From positions 1 through 6,148 of the forward strand of contig CALCBO010000073.1 of the NCBI GenBank assembly GCA_937897245.1: a stretch of 6,148 nucleotides of DNA, in the 5' to 3' direction. The notes beneath the pieces were generated by a model. The model was not told the origin of the DNA. It saw only the letters and a program-made list of their open reading frames with translations, and searched no databases. A program made the position numbers and the translations under genes. The stretch comes from an uncultured Caryophanales bacterium (GTDB lineage Bacteria; Bacillota_I; Bacilli_A; RF39; UBA660). Shown one piece after another: positions 1 through 6,145 of this stretch (positions are counted from its first letter, which is position 1; every line of letters starts with the position of its first letter).

Positions 1-1
1 A

Positions 2-1618
2 GGAGCAGGTAAATATGTCTGTAAAAACGCTATAAATGGCACTTGTAGTGAATTACGGTATACTACAAGTACATCAAATGGTTCAATGACTTATAATAAA
101 TCTACAAATAATTATAAATATTCTAAAAGTTTTGAATATAGACTAGATTCAGATGATAATACATATAAATATTTTTTAGATGATGCAACATCAACTACAT
201 TCTTTGAATGGAATGATACCAATAAAACAAGTTTAAATAATGCCCATTATACATGTTGGAATGAAAATGGCAAATGTACAACATTATCTTATATATATTA
301 CTTCGGTTTTGATAGTCCATTTTATATTAATTTAATAAATGGAAAAAGTGTAGTTGATGCTAAAAATGAAATGCTGTATAACAATGATGTAAATCAGGTA
401 AATTCTATAATCAAGAATGGAGTTGATGCCTGGTATAAGAAGTATATTCTTCCTGATGATGCAAAAGTAGAAGAAACAATATTTTGTAATGATAGATTTG
501 AGAAAAATGCCAATACAAATGGATGGAATCCAAATGGTGGTAACATTTTAACTAATATGGATTTTAAAGAAGATAATTATATATATAGAAGTGATTTTAG
601 TTGTACCAATGTAACAGATAAATTTAGTATTTCAAATAGTGTAGCTCATCTTACTTATAAAGTAGGATTGATGACTTCACCAGAGATGAATATTTTATAT
701 AATTATAAAGCTCGAAATACAGGACAAAATTATTGGTTAGTTTCACCTGATATTTTTAGCATGAATAGTGCTCGAGGACGTTATGTTAGTAGTTCAGGTT
801 ATTTAAGTGAGCAATATGTAAGTAATTCTTCAGGTGTTCGTCCATCTATTTCTCTAATACCAGGAACAAAATATGCTGATGGTGACGGTAGTATGGAAAA
901 TCCTTATTATGTAGGAGATGTTTATAATATAACTAATTCAAATAATCTATTTATGATAAAGAAAAAATCTCCTCCTGGATATGAAGTTCAAATATATTCA
1001 GATGATTATATAGTAACTTCTTTCAAGTTAAACGGTACACTTGTTAATGGTGATACATTCATAATGCCAAGTGAAGATGTTATTATTACTGATATTCAGT
1101 ATGTAACTGCTAATTATAGTATTACTAATACAGATAATGATATAACTGTTCCAAATACAGGGAGATATGGTAGTACTATTACTTTAGAAACTAATAGTTA
1201 TACAGTTATTTCATTTAAATTAAATGGAACTTTAGTAAATGGTAATAGCTTTGTAATGCCTTCAGAAAATGTAACTATAACAGAAATTACCAAGATTCCT
1301 CAAGTAACAGTTGAATCTGAACATAATCCATATGCTAATAATATTAATAATGTAGTTTATTATGAGAATACCTTTGCTGGAGCTACTTCATTAACAGTAG
1401 AACTTACTTATCAAACTGAAAGTACAGGTTGTGATTGGATATATTTATATGATAGTAGTGGAGGAAGTCCTTTATATAATAAGAAGTATGGTGGTACTAC
1501 TTTAAAGACAGAAACTATTACTGTTAATAGTAACTATTTAAAAATACTATTTAGAACAGATAGTTCTGTTAATAACTATTATGGCTTTAAAGCTGTAATA
1601 ACCCCTAATTATGATTAA
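2..1618 (+). CDS. Large surface/secreted protein, 5'-truncated by the window edge (DUF6273-like module + InlB-like repeats + CUB-like domain)
   Basis: The frame is open from base 2 without a stop, so the ATG at 86 is internal and the true N-terminus (probably a signal peptide or prepilin-like anchor) lies upstream. Numbering from the first full codon, 538 residues are visible. Residues 1 to about 300 resemble the secreted proteins of gut Firmicutes that carry a DUF6273-type module: paired Cys near the start, a WY-containing helix followed by FCNDR (about 161-165), YWLVSP, and the closing GVRPSISL (278-285) with a GDGSMENPY motif after it. Next come two repeats ending in MPSE-V-I/T-I-T (340-365 and 404-429), similar to InlB B-repeat/MucBP-like stalks. 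Residues 438-538 resemble a CUB-type beta-sandwich: GCDWIYLYD (476-484), then a LKILFRTD strand and a final YYGFKA. There is no LPXTG motif or C-terminal membrane segment, so any anchoring must be N-terminal. A role in adhesion or surface display is inference. The gene ends in its own terminator. Confidence 0.85.
   Translation, partial: GAGKYVCKNAINGTCSELRYTTSTSNGSMTYNKSTNNYKYSKSFEYRLDSDDNTYKYFLDDATSTTFFEWNDTNKTSLNNAHYTCWNENGKCTTLSYIYYFGFDSPFYINLINGKSVVDAKNEMLYNNDVNQVNSIIKNGVDAWYKKYILPDDAKVEETIFCNDRFEKNANTNGWNPNGGNILTNMDFKEDNYIYRSDFSCTNVTDKFSISNSVAHLTYKVGLMTSPEMNILYNYKARNTGQNYWLVSPDIFSMNSARGRYVSSSGYLSEQYVSNSSGVRPSISLIPGTKYADGDGSMENPYYVGDVYNITNSNNLFMIKKKSPPGYEVQIYSDDYIVTSFKLNGTLVNGDTFIMPSEDVIITDIQYVTANYSITNTDNDITVPNTGRYGSTITLETNSYTVISFKLNGTLVNGNSFVMPSENVTITEITKIPQVTVESEHNPYANNINNVVYYENTFAGATSLTVELTYQTESTGCDWIYLYDSSGGSPLYNKKYGGTTLKTETITVNSNYLKILFRTDSSVNNYYGFKAVITPNYD
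1019..1288 (+). repeat. Two-copy protein repeat (InlB-B-like) within the surface protein
   Basis: Two 78-nt units, 1019-1096 and 1211-1288, start 192 nt (64 codons) apart. Both encode S-F-K-L-N-G-T-L-V-N-G, a two-residue variable step, then F-x-M-P-S-E and alternating V/I/T residues. By my count 20 of 26 residues are identical, while the DNA differs at many third positions (for example tta aac ggt aca ctt against tta aat gga act tta). This looks like an old duplication kept by selection on the protein, not a recent slippage event. The pattern resembles the short beta-rich stalk repeats of Firmicutes surface proteins. Confidence 0.8.
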
Positions 1619-1641
1619 GAGTTCACTTAAGAACTCTTTTT
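1617..1641 (+). terminator. Intrinsic terminator after the surface-protein gene
   Basis: AAGAGTTC (1617-1624) pairs perfectly with GAACTCTT (1631-1638) around the 6-nt loop ACTTAA, and Ts continue to 1641. The left arm begins inside the TAA stop codon (1616-1618), so gene end and terminator overlap. The T-run is short, so some read-through toward recD2 is possible. Confidence 0.8.
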
Positions 1642-1668
1642 CCATGTATAGAAAAATTGTGTTATAAT
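1639..1668 (+). promoter_or_regulatory. Promoter for recD2 (extended -10)
   Basis: A perfect TATAAT lies at 1663-1668, preceded by TG-T (1660-1662), making an extended -10. A weak -35 candidate, TTTCCA (1639-1644), sits 18 nt upstream within the T-run of the preceding terminator. The predicted transcript would start near 1675, about 10 nt before the Shine-Dalgarno site. Confidence 0.7.
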
Positions 1669-1685
1669 AAATATTATAAATTATG

Positions 1686-1691
1686 AGGAGG
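1686..1691 (+). promoter_or_regulatory. Ribosome binding site that fixes the recD2 start
   Basis: AGGAGG at 1686-1691 is a consensus Shine-Dalgarno site with a 6-nt spacer to the ATG at 1698. The in-frame ATG at 1683 lies directly before it and would translate the site itself as Arg-Arg, so 1698 is the better start. Confidence 0.9.
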
Positions 1692-1697
1692 AGATTT

Positions 1698-3890
1698 ATG
1701 AATTACTATCTTAAAGGACATTACACTAGAACTATTTTTGAAACATCTACGGGGTATCATGTAGGTTTATTTAAAGTAGTAGAAGTAAGTAGTGAATCTC
1801 TTTCAGAATACGTTGGTAGAAGTATTACCTTTACCGGTTATTTTCATGAATTAAATCAAGTAGATACTTATAAATTCTATGGTAAATTTGTAGAACATGA
1901 TAAATATGGAACACAATTCCAAGTAGATAGTTATGAAAGATGTAAACCCGAAGAAAAAGACTCAATCATAGAATTCCTAACAAGTGGTCTCTTCAAAGGA
2001 ATAGGTGAGAAAAAAGCTAAAGCAATTGTCGATGTCTTAGGTAAAGACACTCTAAAAATAATTCTAAATCAACCGGATAACTTAATATTAATTCCTGGAG
2101 TAACTAAGAAAAATATTGATACCTTACATAATACCTTAAAAGAATACGAAGCAAGTTACGAAACAATTATCTATTTAACTGATAAAGGTTTCTCATCCAA
2201 AGATGCCATGATTATCTATAATTATTATAAAAAGAAAACTAAAGAAATAATAGAAGAAGATATCTATCAAGTAATAATAGATATCTATGAAATGTATTTT
2301 AAAAAAGTAGATTTAGTAGCAGTTAAAAGTGGTCTTAAAAAAGATGATATTAGAAGAGTAAAAGCAGCTATCCTATATATTATGGAAGAAATAAGTAATA
2401 CTTATGGACATAGTTATTATTTATTAGAAGAATTAAATTCTCTAATTCCTAGAGTTATAGGACAAGAAGTATCTACTAGAAGAATTAATAAAGCATATAA
2501 AGAATTAGAAGAAGATGAAAGAATAGTAATTAAAGAAGATAAATATTATTTAAAAGATATGTATGATGCCGAATGTTTAATAGTAAAAAGATTTAGAAGA
2601 TTAAATAGAACTAATGAAAAAGAATCTAAAAACTTAAATAGTAAAATAACTGACTTAGAAGAATTCTTTAACATTAAGTATAATAAAGAACAAAAAGAAG
2701 CAATTAAAAAGAGTTATACTAATAGTTTCTTAATAATAACAGGTGGACCAGGTACTGGCAAAACTACAATAATGCGTGGTATTACTGAATTATATCGAGT
2801 AATGAATAAATGGAGTTATGAAAAATTAAATCAAAAGTTAGTCTTATTAGCTCCAACAGGAAGAGCAGCTAAAAGAATGAGTGAATCATCAGGTATGCCT
2901 GCTAGTACTATTCATCGTTTCCTAAAATGGCAAAAAGATACTAATCGTTTTGGTGTAAATGAATATAATAAAAGTAATGCTGAAATTGTAATTATTGATG
3001 AAGCTAGTATGATTGATACTTACTTAATGTCTCATCTTTTAAAAGGTTTATCTGCAAACTGTAAAATAATATTAGTAGGAGATGATCATCAACTACCTAG
3101 TGTTGGACCAGGAGAAGTATTACATGACTTAATTACCTCAGAAAAACTAGAAGTAGTAGAATTAACAGAATTATATCGTCAAGGAGAAGATTCTAATATT
3201 ATTACCTTAGCTTATGATATTAGAAATAAAAGTATCTCTGAAGATATCTTTAATATAAAAGATGATTTAACTTTTATTTCTTGCCCTGATAACTATGTAT
3301 TATCAAATATCTGTGAAATATCAAGAACATTTAAAGACCTAAATTATAAGAATTTTCAAATACTAGCTCCTATGTATAAAGGATTATATGGAATAGATGC
3401 TATTAATAGAGAAGTTCAAAATATCTTTAATCCTAAAAGTAGGGAATTAAAAGAAAATAGAATAGGAGAAGTACTATTTAGAGAAAATGATAAAGTAATT
3501 CAATTAACTAATATGCCTGATGATAATATCTATAATGGTGATATTGGTTTAATAGATAGAATTAGTCTATCTCCTAAAAAAGAAATATTTATAGATTATG
3601 ATTCTAATATAGTTAAATATACTCCAGCTAATTTTATTAATTTTAGAATGGCTTATGCTATTAGTATTCATAAAGCCCAAGGTTCAGAATTTGATGTAGT
3701 AGTTATTCCTATAGTTAAAGGATATCGTAAAATGTTATATCAAAAATTAATCTATACAGCTGTTACTAGAGCTAAGAAAAAAATATATTTAATAGGAGAT
3801 ATTGAAGCCTTAGAAATAGCCAGTAAAAATGATGTAGCTGATATTCGTAGAACTTCTATTAAAGAATATTTAATATCAGGTATAAAATAA
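1698..3890 (+). CDS. recD2: RecD2 (RecD-like/YrrC) superfamily 1B DNA helicase
   Basis: This encodes a 730-aa ATP-dependent 5'-3' DNA helicase of the RecD2 type, the form found in bacteria where RecD acts outside a RecBCD complex. In the family it works in DNA repair and replication-fork maintenance in the cytoplasm. An N-terminal OB-like region (about 1-85) precedes tandem helix-hairpin-helix elements (GIGEKKAKAI at 101-110, IPGVTKKNI at 132-140), then the two RecA-like lobes. Visible helicase motifs are Walker A GGPGTGKTT (349-357, Lys355), Ia APTGRAAKRM (385-394), Walker B IIDEAS (432-437), III GDDHQLPSVGPG (461-472), the YRQ of motif IV (493-495), HKAQGSEF (658-665) and VTRAKK (689-694, Arg691). 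All motifs are intact and the length fits the family (about 700-800 aa). The first 200 or so codons use more C-ending codons than the rest. A small membrane-protein gene follows 36 nt downstream and probably shares the transcript. Confidence 0.96.
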   Translation: MNYYLKGHYTRTIFETSTGYHVGLFKVVEVSSESLSEYVGRSITFTGYFHELNQVDTYKFYGKFVEHDKYGTQFQVDSYERCKPEEKDSIIEFLTSGLFKGIGEKKAKAIVDVLGKDTLKIILNQPDNLILIPGVTKKNIDTLHNTLKEYEASYETIIYLTDKGFSSKDAMIIYNYYKKKTKEIIEEDIYQVIIDIYEMYFKKVDLVAVKSGLKKDDIRRVKAAILYIMEEISNTYGHSYYLLEELNSLIPRVIGQEVSTRRINKAYKELEEDERIVIKEDKYYLKDMYDAECLIVKRFRRLNRTNEKESKNLNSKITDLEEFFNIKYNKEQKEAIKKSYTNSFLIITGGPGTGKTTIMRGITELYRVMNKWSYEKLNQKLVLLAPTGRAAKRMSESSGMPASTIHRFLKWQKDTNRFGVNEYNKSNAEIVIIDEASMIDTYLMSHLLKGLSANCKIILVGDDHQLPSVGPGEVLHDLITSEKLEVVELTELYRQGEDSNIITLAYDIRNKSISEDIFNIKDDLTFISCPDNYVLSNICEISRTFKDLNYKNFQILAPMYKGLYGIDAINREVQNIFNPKSRELKENRIGEVLFRENDKVIQLTNMPDDNIYNGDIGLIDRISLSPKKEIFIDYDSNIVKYTPANFINFRMAYAISIHKAQGSEFDVVVIPIVKGYRKMLYQKLIYTAVTRAKKKIYLIGDIEALEIASKNDVADIRRTSIKEYLISGIK

Positions 3891-3913
3891 TAATAATTAT
3901 TCATACTACAACT

Positions 3914-3921
3914 AGAGGTGA
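3914..3921 (+). promoter_or_regulatory. Ribosome binding site for the small gene
   Basis: AGAGGTGA at 3914-3921 contains GAGGTGA, fully complementary to the usual Firmicutes 16S rRNA 3' end, and lies 5 nt before the ATG at 3927. This is the main evidence that the short reading frame is a real gene. Confidence 0.8.
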
Positions 3922-3926
3922 TTATT

Positions 3927-4082
3927 ATGAAAATGATGTCTATGAAAACAATGGCTTTAGTTTGCCTAGGAGTTGCTAGTTATATGTATTTAAAAAAACA
4001 TCCAACTAATATGGAAAATATTAAAAAGATAGGTAGAGATACAACTAGAAAAGTATATAATTTATTTGAAGAAGATTACTAA
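3927..4082 (+). CDS. Small (51 aa) single-pass membrane-anchored basic protein of unknown function
   Basis: An unannotated short gene: ATG at 3927, TAA at 4080-4082, with a strong Shine-Dalgarno site 5 nt upstream. The 51-residue product starts with a Met-rich Lys-containing stretch, then a hydrophobic segment TMALVCLGVASYMYL (about 8-22) followed at once by KKH. This fits a short membrane span with a positively charged cytoplasmic flank. The rest (about 23-51) is a probable basic amphipathic helix ending in an acidic FEEDY. Several methionines near the start (residues 1, 3, 4, 6, 9) leave the exact start slightly open, but the Shine-Dalgarno spacing favours the first. It lies 36 nt after recD2 with no terminator between, and its stop codon is in the loop of the following terminator, so it is the last gene of that transcript. 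The layout recalls tiny DUF3918/YtxH-like Firmicutes proteins, some of which I recall near recD2 in Bacillus; that match is from memory and weak. No function is assigned. Confidence 0.75.
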   Translation: MKMMSMKTMALVCLGVASYMYLKKHPTNMENIKKIGRDTTRKVYNLFEEDY

Positions 4083-4101
4083 TAATCTTTCTTTTTTTTT
4101 T
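4071..4101 (+). terminator. Intrinsic terminator after recD2 and the small gene
   Basis: AAGATTA (4072-4078) pairs with TAATCTT (4083-4089) around the 4-nt loop CTAA; G4071-T4090 can add a wobble pair. After a single C, ten Ts run from 4092 to 4101. The stop codon of the small gene (4080-4082) lies in the loop, so a terminating ribosome would cover the hairpin. The stem is A+T-rich, but the T-run is long. Confidence 0.75.
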
Positions 4102-4116
4102 AATTTACGATATAAT
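4088..4116 (+). promoter_or_regulatory. Promoter for map
   Basis: A perfect TATAAT at 4111-4116. The -35 position at 17-nt spacing (4088-4093, TTTCTT) falls in the terminator T-run and is a poor match, so the promoter rests mainly on the -10. The predicted start near 4123 leaves a leader of only about 16 nt, just enough for the Shine-Dalgarno site. Confidence 0.6.
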
Positions 4117-4126
4117 TTTGTTGTTT

Positions 4127-4133
4127 GAGGTGA
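4127..4133 (+). promoter_or_regulatory. Ribosome binding site that fixes the map start
   Basis: GAGGTGA at 4127-4133 lies 5 nt before the ATG at 4139. An in-frame TTG at 4118 would put this site inside the coding region and has no ribosome binding site of its own, so it is rejected as the start. Confidence 0.9.
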
Positions 4134-4138
4134 CGAAT

Positions 4139-4897
4139 ATGATAATAATTAAAAGTGAAAGAGAAATAGAATTAATGAGACATGCTGGTATGTTAGTATC
4201 TAAAATGCATCAATTTATTAAACCATATATTAAAGAAGGAATATCTACTTATGAATTAGATAGATTATGTGAAAAATTTATTCTAGATAATGATGCAATA
4301 CCTACTTGTAAAGGTTATGAGGGTTATCCTTCGGCTCTTTGTACTAGTGTTAATAGTGTAGTGGTACATGGTATTCCTCATAAAGAAGATATTTTAAAAA
4401 ACGGTGATATCATTACTATTGATGTAGTAATTGGTTATAAAGGATATCAAGGAGATGCAGCTTGGACTTATGCAGTAGGAGATATTGATGATGATAAAAA
4501 ATATTTAATGGAACATACAGAAAAAGCTCTTTATGAAGGTGTAAAAATGGTAAAACCTGGAAATAGAATTGGTGATATTTCTTATGCAGTACAAAAATAT
4601 GCTGAAGACCATAATTTAGGAGTAGTTAGAGAACTATGTGGTCATGGTATAGGTAAAGATATGCATGAAGATCCAGAAGTACCTAACTTTGGTATTCCTA
4701 ATACTGGACCTCGCTTAAAGCCAGGAATGGTTATTTGTATTGAACCAATGTTAACCTTTGGTAAACGTGATGTCTATGTAGCCAATGATGATTGGACTGT
4801 AATTACACAAGATAATAGCCCAGCAGCTCATTATGAACATACAATCTTAGTAACTGAAACAGGATATGAAATATTAACTCCTAGATTAGATAAATAA
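4139..4897 (+). CDS. map: Type I methionine aminopeptidase
   Basis: A 252-aa cytoplasmic metalloprotease that removes the initiator methionine from new proteins when the second residue is small. Length and fold match the usual type I enzyme (about 250 aa, no N-terminal extension and no type II insert). All five metal ligands can be placed: Asp95 (in TIDVV), Asp106 (in YQGDAAW), His169 (CGHGIG), Glu202 (IEPM) and Glu233 (YEHT). The substrate-contacting His77 (VVVHGIP) and His176 (MHEDPEV) are also present. In many bacteria map sits in the ribosomal-protein cluster with adk and infA. Here it stands alone between two terminators with its own promoter, so it may be a relocated single copy or a second paralogue like Bacillus YflG; the window cannot decide which. 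Confidence 0.97.
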   Translation: MIIIKSEREIELMRHAGMLVSKMHQFIKPYIKEGISTYELDRLCEKFILDNDAIPTCKGYEGYPSALCTSVNSVVVHGIPHKEDILKNGDIITIDVVIGYKGYQGDAAWTYAVGDIDDDKKYLMEHTEKALYEGVKMVKPGNRIGDISYAVQKYAEDHNLGVVRELCGHGIGKDMHEDPEVPNFGIPNTGPRLKPGMVICIEPMLTFGKRDVYVANDDWTVITQDNSPAAHYEHTILVTETGYEILTPRLDK

Positions 4898-4904
4898 CAT
4901 GATT

Positions 4905-4938
4905 AACGTAAAATAAGCAACTATTTTACGTTTTTTTT
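4905..4938 (+). terminator. Strong intrinsic terminator after map
   Basis: AACGTAAAATA (4905-4915) pairs perfectly over 11 bp with TATTTTACGTT (4922-4932) around the 6-nt loop AGCAAC. Eight Ts run from 4931 to 4938. It begins 7 nt after the map stop codon and is the best-formed terminator in the window. A run of As precedes the loop, but there is no comparable T-run for the opposite strand. Confidence 0.88.
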
Positions 4939-4966
4939 GGCAATAATTCACAATCCATTGTATACT
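4937..4966 (+). promoter_or_regulatory. Promoter for the phosphoglycerate-mutase-like gene
   Basis: TTGGCA at 4937-4942 (5/6 to TTGACA) and TATACT at 4961-4966 (5/6 to TATAAT) are separated by 18 nt. The first two bases of the -35 are the last Ts of the map terminator. A TTG in this -35 box is in frame with the downstream gene and can be mistaken for its start. Confidence 0.72.
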
Positions 4967-4972
4967 AATAAT

Positions 4973-4980
4973 AGGGTGAT
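4973..4980 (+). promoter_or_regulatory. Ribosome binding site that fixes the start at 4985
   Basis: AGGGTGAT at 4973-4980 lies 4 nt before ATG 4985 and contains GGTGA, complementary to the 16S rRNA 3' end. The predicted transcript start near 4973 lies downstream of the alternative TTG at 4937, which excludes that codon if the promoter call is right. Confidence 0.82.
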
Positions 4981-4984
4981 AATA

Positions 4985-6028
4985 ATGAAAAAAAGTATTT
5001 TATTTTTAATAAATGGATTAGGAATAGAAAAACCAGGTAGTTATAGTATTTCTATAGATCAATGTATGCCTCATTTAGCTAGAATAAAAGAAACATCTTT
5101 TTTTACTACAGCTGTTATTGATTCATTAGAATATCGAAGTGCTTATGAACAATTCTTTTTAGGAGATACTTACAAACTGGAACTAGATTATATTAATAAT
5201 AATATTGTAAATGAACAGATAAGAAATAATATTACTTTTCAAAATATAAAAAGTAAAATTCAAAATCCAGAAATTAAAATTCATGTTTTTATAGAACCTA
5301 CTAACTCTAAAATAGTAGACTCAATTAATAATTTAGTAAACCTACTTGGTACTAATAACAAAGTATATTTACATTTGATTCTAACTCAACAAACTACTAA
5401 TGAATATAAACAATTAATAACTATTGTTAATTATATAAAGTATCATTTAACTTCTAATATTACCGTTGGTTTTATTATTGGTAAAGAATCATTTAATGAT
5501 GAAATAGATAAAAATGAAATGGATTTCTTGAAAAAAATGTTCTTTTTATGTTCAACAGAAAGATGGAGTGATACTGAAAAAAAACTTTTATCTTTACAAT
5601 CAGAAGGTACAAGACCGTGTGAAGTACAAGGTTTTTGTGCAACCAACGAATGTGCTCTAGCAAATAATGATGTAATACTTTTCTTTAATACTAAACGTAC
5701 ATCTTATGATAAATTTATTAGAGTAATCTATGAGAATGCTCCTGATTTATTAAAAACTCCTAATTACTCTTTACCATTGTATTCATTAATAAGACTAGAT
5801 ACTAAATATCAAGTAGCTCCTTTAGCTGAAAGTATTGTCTATGAAAAAAGCTTAGTTAATATCTTAAATAGAGCTAATAAAAAAATGTTAATCGCAACAT
5901 CAGAAGAACATCTACAATTAGTTAATTTCTTAGCTAATGGTCTTAATTATGCTGGAAATCAAAATATTCAATTTGTTTTTCAAATAATCTGTGGTCAGCT
6001 GTCAATCCTGGAAGAAAAACAAGAGTAA
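4985..6028 (+). CDS. Degenerate GpmI-like protein (cofactor-independent phosphoglycerate mutase homologue), catalytic residues lost, 3' end chimeric
   Basis: The 347-aa frame aligns by eye with cofactor-independent phosphoglycerate mutase (about 510 aa). ILFLINGLGI (5-14) matches the ILDGFG strand. EQFFLGDTYKL (55-65) matches GQMGNSEVGHL. KVYLHLIL (126-133) matches KVYIHGFL. DVILFFNTKR (229-238) matches DSVIFYNFRP, and MLIATSEEH...VNFLANG (301-319) matches the ETEK...TFFxxGG region. Yet the key residues are gone: metal-binding Asp12 is Asn10, the phosphorylated Ser62 aligns with Gly60, the GRD arginine/aspartate is TQQ, the FRPDR arginines read TKRTS, and the TEK lysine is Glu. Mutase activity is therefore very unlikely. 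The frame has a good promoter, ribosome binding site and no internal stops, so a retained non-enzymatic role is possible. From about residue 322 (about 5950) the sequence is antisense to an alpha/beta-hydrolase, so the last 25 or so residues are not native and the rest of the phosphatase domain is missing. The homology is by memory and not computed. Confidence 0.68.
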   Translation: MKKSILFLINGLGIEKPGSYSISIDQCMPHLARIKETSFFTTAVIDSLEYRSAYEQFFLGDTYKLELDYINNNIVNEQIRNNITFQNIKSKIQNPEIKIHVFIEPTNSKIVDSINNLVNLLGTNNKVYLHLILTQQTTNEYKQLITIVNYIKYHLTSNITVGFIIGKESFNDEIDKNEMDFLKKMFFLCSTERWSDTEKKLLSLQSEGTRPCEVQGFCATNECALANNDVILFFNTKRTSYDKFIRVIYENAPDLLKTPNYSLPLYSLIRLDTKYQVAPLAESIVYEKSLVNILNRANKKMLIATSEEHLQLVNFLANGLNYAGNQNIQFVFQIICGQLSILEEKQE

Positions 6029-6101
6029 CAGAATCTTTGTTTAAAATATTTATCCAATAGTGAATATCGCCAAGTTGTGTTTTATGAATTTTTTCTGTCA
6101 T
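5943..6101 (-). pseudogene. N-terminal fragment of an alpha/beta-hydrolase, truncated at the junction
   Basis: Reading leftward from ATG 6101, 52 codons run to a stop at 5945-5943. The protein begins MTEKIHKTQLGDIHYWI and continues with TLVFLPGLTADHRLFEKQI (26-44). This is the standard start of an alpha/beta-hydrolase: first beta strands, the oxyanion-hole LPG motif (usually HG), then the helix with Lys-Gln. The next expected element, WDxPGHGxS, is absent because the frame stops eight residues later, so the Ser-Asp-His triad cannot be present. Upstream, in minus-strand sense, are a weak Shine-Dalgarno-like AGTAGAG (6116-6110) and a TATAAT (6145-6140), which support 6101 over the in-frame ATG at 6131. 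With a predicted start near 6133, the latter would be nearly leaderless. The fragment may be a real broken gene or the start of an intact gene joined wrongly in assembly. Confidence 0.65.
5945..5965. other. Inverted junction between the GpmI-like gene and a hydrolase fragment
   Basis: To the left, + strand coding similarity to GpmI runs to the FLANG motif, ending about 5941. To the right, similarity to an alpha/beta-hydrolase on the - strand runs from 6101 to about 5962, ending at the IEYF motif. Both genes lose homology at the same place, each cut mid-domain and tail to tail. The exact break cannot be set by eye. No transposon ends or target duplication are visible in this short stretch. Confidence 0.6.
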
Positions 6102-6139
6102 AAAATTTACTCTACTACAAAATCTGTCCATTCTACATG

Positions 6140-6145
6140 ATTATA
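6140..6145 (-). promoter_or_regulatory. -10 box for the hydrolase gene
   Basis: A perfect minus-strand TATAAT (ATTATA on the given strand) places a transcript start near 6133, about 32 nt before the ATG at 6101. The -35 position would lie beyond the window edge, so it cannot be checked. Confidence 0.45.

Noticed and set aside
86..88. ATG at 86 as the start of the surface-protein gene
   Set aside because: The frame stays open to the left edge with sensible family-like sequence (Cys pair, NGTCSELRY), and there is no Shine-Dalgarno site before 86.
4083..4138. Riboswitch or leader RNA before map
   Set aside because: The space from the -10 box to the Shine-Dalgarno site is only about 10 nt, too short for a structured leader. 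The single hairpin belongs to the upstream terminator.
5443..5646. Minus-strand 67-codon open frame
   Set aside because: It lies wholly antisense to the GpmI-like gene, has no recognisable domain or clear ribosome binding site, and is expected by chance in A+T-rich coding DNA.
6102..6131. ATG at 6131 as the start of the minus-strand hydrolase
   Set aside because: It would lie within about 2 nt of the predicted transcript start, has no ribosome binding site, and family similarity begins after the ATG at 6101.
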